A DNA stretch of 10,500 nucleotides from positions 1 to 10,500 of the forward strand of contig DASPVP010000094.1 in the NCBI GenBank assembly GCA_035622315.1. The letters run 5' to 3'. The DNA is from JAJPHJ01 sp035622315 (GTDB taxonomy: Bacteria > Vulcanimicrobiota > Vulcanimicrobiia > Eremiobacterales > Eremiobacteraceae). The position numbers and the translations under genes were made by a program. Of the stretch, positions 1 to 5,132 are shown in pieces. Below the pieces are notes generated by a model. It saw nothing but the letters and a program-made list of their open reading frames with translations. It did not search any database and had not been told where the DNA came from. Each line of letters begins with the position of its first letter. Position 1 is the first letter of the stretch.

Positions 1-1
1 G

Positions 2-472
2 TGCCTGTCCCCGATGAACGCCTGGCTGCTCGTACAAGGCGTGGAGACACTACCGGTGCGCATGGACGGGCACGTGCGCAACGCCATGCGGATCGCGGAA
101 TTTCTGGAGCGCCATCGCGGCAAGAGCTGGGTGAGCTATCCCGGTCTTGTGTCGCATCCCCAGCACGAGCTCGCCAAGCGCTACTTGCCGCTCGGCGCTG
201 GCGGCATCGTGACCTTCGGGGTCGCAGGCGGGCGAGAAGCGGCAGAGCGGTTCATCGATTCGCTCGAGCTGTGGAGTCACGTCGCGAACATGGGCGACGC
301 GAAGAGTCTCGTGCTGCATCCAGCCTCGACCTCGCACTCCCAGTTGAGCGACGAGGAGCTTGCCGCCGCAAACATCACTCCGGACATGATCCGGCTGTCG
401 GTGGGGTTGGAAGACGTCGAGGATCTCATCTGGGATCTTGAACGCGGTTTTGCGGCCGCGAAGGCGACATGA
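2..472 (+). CDS. metY: O-acetylhomoserine sulfhydrylase (MetY), C-terminal part, cut by window start
   Basis: PLP-dependent Cys/Met-metabolism enzyme that makes homocysteine from O-acetylhomoserine and sulfide in the cytoplasm. Only the last 156 codons are in the window; the frame is open back to base 2, so the ATG at 14 is internal and not a start. The piece begins with CLSPMNAWLLVQGVETL, typical of the region after the PLP lysine in this family. It continues with VSYPGL and the strongly conserved stretch NMGDAKSLVLHPASTSHSQL, where the family keeps its substrate-carboxylate contacts. It ends with a family-typical IRLSVGLEDVEDLIWDLE helix. The PLP lysine lies upstream of the window. The stop overlaps the next gene by ATGA, so the two are probably translationally coupled. 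Family assignment is secure. The choice between O-acetyl- and O-succinylhomoserine as substrate rests on similarity to MetY-type sequences. Confidence 0.93.
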   Translation, partial: CLSPMNAWLLVQGVETLPVRMDGHVRNAMRIAEFLERHRGKSWVSYPGLVSHPQHELAKRYLPLGAGGIVTFGVAGGREAAERFIDSLELWSHVANMGDAKSLVLHPASTSHSQLSDEELAAANITPDMIRLSVGLEDVEDLIWDLERGFAAAKAT

Positions 473-939
473 TCGTCGAAACGCCGAGAGGCCGAGCGGA
501 ACTGCTCAAGAACGCGAAGACGGTCGCCATCGTGGGTGCGAGCGACAACCCGGCGCGGGCGAGCTACTTCGTGCTGCGTTACCTCAAGACGCATGGCTAT
601 ACGGTCATCCCCGTCAACCCCAATCTGAAGAGCGTCGATGGCGAGAAAGCCTATCCGAGTTTGAGCGCCCTCGTCAAGGAGCGTGGCCTGCCGGACATCG
701 TTGACGTCTTCAGGCGTCCCGAAGCGCTGCCTGGGATGGTAGAAGAAGCGGTAGGGGCCGGCATCAAGGCGCTCTGGCTGCAGTATGGCGTGGTCAATGA
801 GGCTGCGATCCAACGTGCCGATCGCGCGGGCCTCACCGTGGTCGCCGACCGTTGCATGAAGGTGGAGCACGCGCGCTTCAGCCGCGCGCTCTCGTCGCAG
901 GGGTTTGATTCAGGCCTGATCTCCGCGCGCCGCTTCTAG
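469..939 (+). CDS. CoA-binding domain protein, YccU-like
   Basis: Small Rossmann-fold protein of 156 residues, about the usual length of stand-alone CoA-binding (succinyl-CoA ligase alpha-like) proteins. Visible motifs are the nucleotide-binding loop VAIVGASDNPARASY (residues 19-33), VIPVNPN (46-52), DIVDVFRRPE (76-85), LWLQYGVVNEAA (102-113) and the terminal VVADRCMKVEHAR (124-136). All are family hallmarks. The ATG at 469 overlaps the metY stop, and no better start is seen. Family members bind CoA or a related nucleotide, but a reaction is not established. Lying in an operon with MetY suggests a role tied to sulfur-amino-acid synthesis or acetyl-CoA status, which is inference. Its stop TAG at 937-939 lies in a CTAG that also holds the stop of the convergent gene. 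Confidence 0.9.
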   Translation: MIVETPRGRAELLKNAKTVAIVGASDNPARASYFVLRYLKTHGYTVIPVNPNLKSVDGEKAYPSLSALVKERGLPDIVDVFRRPEALPGMVEEAVGAGIKALWLQYGVVNEAAIQRADRAGLTVVADRCMKVEHARFSRALSSQGFDSGLISARRF

Positions 940-1388
940 GCCTTCGCGAGCTCCTCGAAGATCGCGCGCTCGACGTCGCCCCGGTGTTCCTTTCCATCCG
1001 CGAACAGGTATCGTGGCGGCGTGAAAACGACACCGTCGACGCCGTGGTCGCGGATCTCGGCAATCGCCACCGAGACGAGAGCGCAAGGAAACGGCACTGT
1101 GAGCAGCTGCTCCTTCACAATGGCAGCCTCGCCGCGAACCGACAAGATGAGATCGTCGGCAAGGATCTCAAGCGCGACTCTGCTGTTGCCCGTGGCGATG
1201 TTGCGGTGGGCCGTGCTGCGCGAGTCGAGCGCCAGGGCGAGCTTGTCGGCCCCGGCGGAAACGATCCAGCTGCAGAAGGCAGTCGATGGCAATCCCTCAG
1301 CCGATACGGTCGCTAGAATCGTGCCTGTGCCGCGCTTGAGGGCCCCTTGAAGCGCGCTTGCGAGCTCAGCCCGAGCGGGGTGCTGCAT
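936..1388 (-). CDS. Pyridoxamine 5'-phosphate oxidase-like flavin split-barrel protein
   Basis: 150-residue protein with the FMN-binding split-barrel pattern. A first strand pair, GTILATVSAEGLPSTAFCSW (residues 22-41), is followed by KLALALDSRSTAHRNI (49-64), where the family contacts flavin phosphate with S/T and R residues. Next comes VALEILADDLILSVRGEAAIV (71-91) and a C-terminal helix. Such proteins bind FMN, F420 or heme-related ligands and the substrate cannot be told from sequence. ATG at 1388 is the most upstream start that keeps the whole fold. It follows the recombinase stop by 24 bp on the same strand, so the two are probably co-transcribed. A second, unrelated-looking flavin split-barrel gene lies 2.5 kb away (3924-4574); the two differ in length and motifs and do not look like recent duplicates. 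Confidence 0.8.
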   Translation of the reverse strand: MQHPARAELASALQGALKRGTGTILATVSAEGLPSTAFCSWIVSAGADKLALALDSRSTAHRNIATGNSRVALEILADDLILSVRGEAAIVKEQLLTVPFPCALVSVAIAEIRDHGVDGVVFTPPRYLFADGKEHRGDVERAIFEELAKA

Positions 1389-1412
1389 TTGCGGTGCTTC
1401 TTGCTTGCGTGC

Positions 1413-2360
1413 TCATCGTTCCCGCTGTTTATCTCGCGGATGCGCCTGGTCGTAGACGCGCCGCTTGTGTTGGAACGACACATTGGTGTAGATTCGCGTC
1501 GTTTCGAGACTCTCGTGGCCGAGCAACTCCTTGATCGTGACGAGGTCGGCACCGTGCTCCAGCAAGTGCGTCGCGAACGAGTGTCGCAGCGTGTGAGGGC
1601 TTGCGAGTGCGGCGACGCCGCTGACCTTACGGATGCGGTTGAAGATCTCCCAAATGTGGCGGGTGCTCAAGCGGCGTTTGGTATGGCTCAAGAAAAGCGC
1701 ATCGTCGCCCGAGCGCGGCCGGACGTTCATGTACTTACGGATAGCGTCGGCCGTCGTCCGGTTGAAAACGACCAATCGTGCCTTCGAACCCTTTCCCGTG
1801 ACCCGTAACGTGCGGGTGGCCAGATCGATGTCTTGGATGTTGATGCCGATGAGCTCGGCGCGGCGGATGCCCGCGCCATAAAGCAGCTCCATGATGGCCT
1901 GATCGCGGGTCCGCAACCACGGCGTCTTCCAGCCGGCGTTGGAACGCAGCAGCCTCGACACCTCAGGCTCTTTGAGCACCCGGGGCAAGGGCCGCTGTAC
2001 TTTGGGCAGGTCGATGTCGTAGGTAGGGTCATCCTTGCGTTTGCCCTCTTTGCGCAAGAACTTGTAGAACGAGCGCAGTGCCGACATCTTTCGACGCGCG
2101 GCCCTGGGGGTGTACCCGCGCACCGTCAGCAGCTCTTGGAGAAAGCGGATGACGTCCGATCTCGTCGCGGACGCGAGTTGCGGCCATTGCTTGCCGTGCG
2201 GCGATATTTTCGGCGACGCTTTGGCCAGGTAGGCGCCGAAGACCTCAAGATCCCCAGCGTATGCAGCGACCGACAGCGGACTGCGGCTTTTTGCCTGATA
2301 CATGCCCGCCCACTCGCTCACGAGCGGATCGGCGGGGAAGACCGACTTTGCCCTAGGCAC
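1413..2360 (-). CDS. Tyrosine recombinase, XerC/XerD family
   Basis: 315-residue site-specific recombinase, close to the usual 295-310 of Xer proteins. The N-terminal SAM-like core-binding domain covers about residues 10-115 (SPLSVAAYAGDLEVFGAYL; RKMSALRSFYKFLRKEG). The catalytic domain follows, with all expected residues: R166 in GAGIRRAEL, K190 in VTGKGSKARL, H256 and R259 in SPHTLRHSFATHLLEHGAD, H282 in LLGHESLETT, and nucleophile Y291 in RIYTNV. Xer enzymes resolve chromosome dimers at dif; Xer-like integrases move elements. No mobile-element genes surround it, which favours the housekeeping role, but XerC and XerD cannot be separated here. GTG at 2360 is chosen because it keeps the full N-terminal helix. 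An AGGG lies about 7 nt upstream, and ATG at 2303 would cut into the domain. The small flavin gene follows after 24 bp. Confidence 0.92.
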   Translation of the reverse strand: MPRAKSVFPADPLVSEWAGMYQAKSRSPLSVAAYAGDLEVFGAYLAKASPKISPHGKQWPQLASATRSDVIRFLQELLTVRGYTPRAARRKMSALRSFYKFLRKEGKRKDDPTYDIDLPKVQRPLPRVLKEPEVSRLLRSNAGWKTPWLRTRDQAIMELLYGAGIRRAELIGINIQDIDLATRTLRVTGKGSKARLVVFNRTTADAIRKYMNVRPRSGDDALFLSHTKRRLSTRHIWEIFNRIRKVSGVAALASPHTLRHSFATHLLEHGADLVTIKELLGHESLETTRIYTNVSFQHKRRVYDQAHPRDKQRER

Positions 2361-2379
2361 GCGCGGACCCTGAATCCAT
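2353..2379 (-). other. Possible 8-residue leader ORF overlapping the recombinase start
   Basis: An ATG at 2377-2379 opens an eight-codon frame (MDSGSARA) that stops with TAG at 2353-2355, just inside the recombinase gene and out of its frame. A strong Shine-Dalgarno-like GGAAGAGG (complement of 2391-2398) lies 11 nt upstream of this ATG, a better ribosome site than the one before the recombinase GTG. It may be a leader that couples or limits recombinase translation, or it may be chance. Confidence 0.25.
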
Positions 2380-2400
2380 AACGTTTCTCGCCTCTTCCGT

Positions 2401-2410
2401 TGGTTAACCA
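2401..2410. repeat. Perfect 10-bp palindrome TGGTTAACCA
   Basis: The sequence reads the same on both strands over ten bases, and the symmetry stops at the flanking bases. It lies 41 bp upstream of the recombinase GTG, a position that suits an operator for a dimeric regulator. It could also be chance, as one 10-bp palindrome is not rare in 10 kb. No second copy was noticed. Confidence 0.3.
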
Positions 2411-2434
2411 GAATGTTAGTTTCAGGATACCCGA

Positions 2435-2503
2435 TTACGGCGGAATCGAGACACTCACCTGCACGACCGCGACCTTCTCGGCGATGTCGAGGCGCGCCAA
2501 CAT
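2435..2503 (-). CDS. Possible small ORF, 22 residues, or remnant of a longer gene
   Basis: The frame MLARLDIAEKVAVVQVSVSI..., ending in PP and a TAA at 2435-2437, has GC-rich third positions like the real genes nearby. The same frame is open upstream of this ATG back to the TGA stop (2552-2554) of the membrane-protein gene, giving 38 sense codons between that TGA and this TAA. No good ribosome site is seen before the ATG. It may be a small protein, a remnant of a longer gene, or a C-terminal extension lost by a stop mutation. No family is recognised. Confidence 0.2.
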   Translation of the reverse strand: MLARLDIAEKVAVVQVSVSIPP

Positions 2504-2551
2504 GGACCCACGGGGTGCGGTGTATTCGTAAACGCTAGGCTTCTTCTGCCG

Positions 2552-3058
2552 TCAGGGCTTGTTTTCGCGCGTGGAGATGAAGACGGTCATGGACCAAGCG
2601 TTGCGTAGGCCAGCAGCGAGCAAGAGGACGAGGCCGGCCATGAGGACGGTGGCGGCGTAGGGCGGAGCCAGGACGAGGAGTGTGGAGGCAAGCAGCGTCA
2701 GGATGTAGCCCATCAATGGCAGCACGGAGAACCAGAGGGGTTCGTTTCTTGTAGGGTTGTGGCTTGCAGGACCGCGCCTGGCGGCCACAAGGGTGTCGAT
2801 CAGGCCCCAGAGCGAGATGCAACCAGCGATCACCCCAATGGCAGACGTGCCGAGGGGCGTGACCGCGACGGTGCTGATGCCAAGCACGGCACTGAAATGG
2901 ACGAACGTGGGCGTGATGTAGTAGGACATGTCGCTGCGGTCGATGCGCTGTAACGACGTTGTGCCGAGCGTTGCGACCACGAAGACGAGGCCGATGAGGG
3001 TCGCTGCGGATGGGCCGACCACCATGAAGAAATCGTGCCACAGGCGCAACCCGTTCAT
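2552..3058 (-). CDS. Small multi-pass membrane protein, function unknown
   Basis: 168-residue hydrophobic protein not assigned to a named family. A short N-terminal helix (MNGLRLWHDFF) leads into a Gly-containing segment, MVVGPSAATLIGLVFVVATL (residues 12-31). Further likely membrane segments lie at about 52-66, 70-92, 109-130 and 134-152, which gives four or five passes. It ends in a short polar tail, STRENKP. The ATG at 3056-3058 overlaps the stop of the upstream methyltransferase gene (ATGA), and a GGAG lies 11 nt before it. A longer frame to 3157 exists but runs back through the methyltransferase and is rejected. As the last gene of the NimA-like/methyltransferase operon it could anchor or export the product of those enzymes, which is inference from position only. 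Confidence 0.75.
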   Translation of the reverse strand: MNGLRLWHDFFMVVGPSAATLIGLVFVVATLGTTSLQRIDRSDMSYYITPTFVHFSAVLGISTVAVTPLGTSAIGVIAGCISLWGLIDTLVAARRGPASHNPTRNEPLWFSVLPLMGYILTLLASTLLVLAPPYAATVLMAGLVLLLAAGLRNAWSMTVFISTRENKP

Positions 3059-3924
3059 GCCGCTGCGCGCTCCATCAAGATCGTACCGGTCATGGGACCC
3101 GTACGGCGCGTCGCGTCTTCGCGCATTTGCTTCCAAAACACGAGGCGCCAGAACCACATAGACGGCGGCTCGCGGTGCAGGCGCCGCATCTCGGCGGTCA
3201 TCGAGCGATAGCTCACGAGCCGCCAGCCGAACGGCGCGTAGAAGCCTGCCCCTTCTGCTGGCGCGAGTTGGAAGACGGCGCTTGTGGGATCGAGATTGCG
3301 CGACATGCGCCTGCGCATCATGCGCAAGACGAACGGCGCGACGATGTCCATGAGCCAGTAGCGAAACGACGGCTGCACGGCAAGGTCGGTAGCGAAGCTC
3401 CCGGCCTGCTCCGGCGTTAGGTAGGTCATGAGACCTTCAGTCACGATGAGCGCACGGGTGCCCCGGTCGGCAAGCGAGGCGAACAGATGTCGTCTTGCGT
3501 CCACGTCGGCGAGATCCGCGCCGATGCGCTCGAGCCGGCAGCGCGGTGTCCCCGCCGCCAAGATCGGTGTCTTGTAAGCGATCGTCGCCGGGTAATCCAC
3601 CTCGACCCATTGCAGGCTCGCCGGCAGGTCCATGCGGTATGGCCGCGCGTCCAAACCTGCCGCCAGATTGATGACGAGGTCCACCCCGTCACGCTGCACG
3701 CATGACGAGATCAATTCGTCCATGACGGCCGTCCGGACGATCATGGGGATCGCGGTAGAGCGGCCGCCGGCTGCGTGGCGCGCGATGTCCTCCCCACGCG
3801 GCCCCGCAAGGGTCCGGGCGTACGGATCTTTGAAGATCGCATCGGGCCGCTCGGTCTCCATCGCGCGGTAGAACGCCACCCAACGCGCGGTGTCGGCGAT
3901 GGAGATCTTCTTCTGCTCGCTCAC
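3055..3924 (-). CDS. SAM-dependent methyltransferase, leucine carboxymethyltransferase type (TIGR00027-like)
   Basis: 289-residue class I methyltransferase. The N-terminal signature ADTARWVAFYRAMETERPDA and FKDPYARTLAG (about residues 10-41) is typical of the LCM/PPM-type family. SAM motif I is VINLAAGLDARPYR (84-97), followed by WVEVDYP (106-112), whose acidic residue should bind the ribose. A later TEGLMTYLTPEQ (162-173) corresponds to the family's EGLLMYL block. Bacterial members are thought to O-methylate small molecules, often in secondary metabolism; the substrate is unknown. GTG at 3922-3924 is chosen. It shares one base with the stop of the upstream gene (TAGTG) and keeps the conserved N-terminus, whereas the frame running on to 4032 lies inside the upstream gene and codes for Arg-rich sequence. 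A GGAAGG lies only 2 nt before the GTG, unusually close, so coupling to upstream translation is likely. Confidence 0.87.
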   Translation of the reverse strand: MSEQKKISIADTARWVAFYRAMETERPDAIFKDPYARTLAGPRGEDIARHAAGGRSTAIPMIVRTAVMDELISSCVQRDGVDLVINLAAGLDARPYRMDLPASLQWVEVDYPATIAYKTPILAAGTPRCRLERIGADLADVDARRHLFASLADRGTRALIVTEGLMTYLTPEQAGSFATDLAVQPSFRYWLMDIVAPFVLRMMRRRMSRNLDPTSAVFQLAPAEGAGFYAPFGWRLVSYRSMTAEMRRLHREPPSMWFWRLVFWKQMREDATRRTGPMTGTILMERAAA

Positions 3925-4574
3925 TACCTTCCGAACCGAGCGTCGCGTACGACGTACGCTGGGATTTCGCGATCTGGCGTGTCGCTTTCGATCTCGCCGC
4001 GGCGCAGCGCGAGCGGCACGACTCCCGCCCACACCGGGAGCTCAAGATCCTCGACATTGTCTTTCGGTGGACCCGTGCGCACTTTGGCGACCGCCTCGCC
4101 GATCGGCATCTGCAGCACCCGGGTGGCCGCAAGCTCGATCGCGCTCGGACTGCGGATCTCTGCCCAACGCCCTGGCATGACGTGCTCGCTGAAGAGGCGC
4201 ATCGCCTGGGTCTTCTGCTCGGGGTCCTCAATCGCGGTCGCCGTGCCGAAGAGCACGACCGAGCGGTAGTTCATGGAGGCGTTGAACGCCGAGCGAGCGA
4301 GGACGAGGCCATCGAGCAGCGTCACGTTCACGCAGACGTCCAGACCTGCTGCCAAAGACTTCGTCAGTCGGCTTGCGGTGGACCCGTGCAGGATGATGCG
4401 CTCGCCATCCCGTGCGTAGAGCATGGGGATGACGACCGGCAAGCCATCCTCGACGATGCCGACCTGGCAGACAAGGCCGGCGTCGAGGATCGCGTCGATC
4501 GTGGCACGGTCGTAACGTCCCTGGTCGGGCTGGCGGCGCACCTTGGTGCGCGCCGTGTTAGGAATCTTTTCCAT
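3924..4574 (-). CDS. NimA-like flavin split-barrel protein (pyridoxamine 5'-phosphate oxidase family)
   Basis: 216-residue member of the Pyridox_ox_2 group that includes 5-nitroimidazole reductase NimA. The family start RYDRATIDAILDAGLVCQVG (residues 20-39) is followed by LPVVIPMLYARDGERIILHG and STASRL (45-70). The FMN-contact stretch LVLARSAFNASMNYRSVVLF (90-109) and the C-terminal PVWAGVVPL (180-188) are also typical. NimA proteins bind FMN or heme and can reduce nitro groups; most relatives in non-pathogens have no known substrate. ATG at 4572-4574 is the natural start. The gene is divergent from the LOG-like gene across 36 bp and is first in the three-gene operon with the methyltransferase and the membrane protein. 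The resistance function should not be assumed. Confidence 0.87.
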   Translation of the reverse strand: MEKIPNTARTKVRRQPDQGRYDRATIDAILDAGLVCQVGIVEDGLPVVIPMLYARDGERIILHGSTASRLTKSLAAGLDVCVNVTLLDGLVLARSAFNASMNYRSVVLFGTATAIEDPEQKTQAMRLFSEHVMPGRWAEIRSPSAIELAATRVLQMPIGEAVAKVRTGPPKDNVEDLELPVWAGVVPLALRRGEIESDTPDREIPAYVVRDARFGR

Positions 4575-4610
4575 GCGCGGGCAACCTATGCAGTCGAAAG
4601 GATGTAACGC
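4575..4610. promoter_or_regulatory. 36-bp divergent intergenic region with Shine-Dalgarno for the LOG-like gene
   Basis: All signals for starting two diverging genes must lie here or inside their 5' ends. AAAGGA at 4597-4602, 8 nt before the ATG at 4611, is the clearest ribosome binding site in the window and supports that start. No convincing -35/-10 pair fits into the remaining space, so at least one promoter probably overlaps coding sequence. Confidence 0.5.
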
Positions 4611-5132
4611 ATGAGCGTTCGCGCCCGAGGACCTAAGCGCCCGCCGTCACCGCAACGGTCGACCTGCATTGCGGTCGTCGGCGAGCGCGACGCATCACCG
4701 GAACTCTTCACCCTTGCCGAGGAGGTCGGGGCACACATCGCGCGGCGCGGCGCTATTCTCGTGTGCGGCGGCATGGGCGGCGTCATGGAGGCCGCGTCCA
4801 AAGGCTGTGCGCTCGCCGGCGGCCTGGTGGTCGGGGTCCTACCGACGGACAGCGCTGCCGATGCGAATCCGTACGTCTCGGTGCGGATCGCCACGGGCAT
4901 GGGCGAAGGGCGCAACATCATCGTGGTGCGCAGCGCACAAGCCGTGATCGCGATCGGCGGTTCTTATGGGACGCTCTCGGAAATCGCCTTTGCGTTGCGC
5001 CTGAACATCCCCGTGATCGGCTTGCGCAGCTGGGTTTTCTCTCGCGAGCGCGCCGAGGCCGATCCGCTCGTCAGAGTTTCAGACGCGAAGACGGCCGTCG
5101 AGAAAGCTCTGGAGCTCGCGATCAGTAATTGA
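4611..5132 (+). CDS. LOG-family-like / TIGR00725 Rossmann protein
   Basis: 173-residue protein related to the 'lysine decarboxylase-like' LOG fold. After a basic tail (residues 1-16) it shows CIAVVGERDASPE (19-31), a GG loop VCGGMGGVMEAASKG (51-65), GMGEGRNIIVV (96-106) and GGSYGTLSEIAFALRLNIP (116-134). True LOG phosphoribohydrolases carry PGGxGTxxE; here the proline is isoleucine (IGGSYGTLSE), as in the TIGR00725 group, whose activity is not established. Nucleotide or nucleoside-monophosphate binding is likely; cytokinin-riboside cleavage is not supported. It is the only plus-strand gene between the two large minus-strand blocks. Its stop at 5130-5132 lies inside the 3' end of mlaD, an 11-nt convergent overlap that leaves no room for a terminator between them. 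Confidence 0.87.
   Translation: MSVRARGPKRPPSPQRSTCIAVVGERDASPELFTLAEEVGAHIARRGAILVCGGMGGVMEAASKGCALAGGLVVGVLPTDSAADANPYVSVRIATGMGEGRNIIVVRSAQAVIAIGGSYGTLSEIAFALRLNIPVIGLRSWVFSRERAEADPLVRVSDAKTAVEKALELAISN

Larger units (their letters stand above)
2361..2551. other. 191-bp intergenic stretch with palindrome and possible promoter region
   Basis: The longest stretch without a firm gene in the window. It separates the membrane-protein gene from the recombinase gene, both on the minus strand, so it should hold any separate recombinase promoter. The half nearer the recombinase (2361-2434) is less GC-rich than the surroundings, as expected for a promoter. On the minus strand it offers weak -10-like hexamers (TATCCT, TAACAT), but none has a convincing -35 partner. 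I see no clear rho-independent terminator, tRNA or riboswitch. The half nearer the membrane gene reads like coding sequence (see 2435-2503). Confidence 0.5.

Noticed and set aside
2400..2425. dif-like half site (AGAATGTTAGT) near the recombinase gene
   Set aside because: It only loosely resembles a XerD arm, and no inverted partner arm lies 6-8 bp away.
2413..2538. 41-codon plus-strand ORF in the intergenic stretch
   Set aside because: No ribosome site, and it has the Arg/Pro-rich composition of an antisense shadow.
3059..3157. Upstream extension of the membrane-protein frame
   Set aside because: It overlaps the methyltransferase C-terminus, is charged rather than hydrophobic, and a coupled ATG exists at 3058.
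3925..4032. Upstream extension of the methyltransferase frame
   Set aside because: It lies within the end of the NimA-like gene and reads as Arg-rich sequence; the family N-terminus begins just after the GTG at 3924.
936..4574. Possible recent duplication of the two flavin split-barrel genes
   Set aside because: They differ in length (150 and 216 residues) and share only fold-level similarity.
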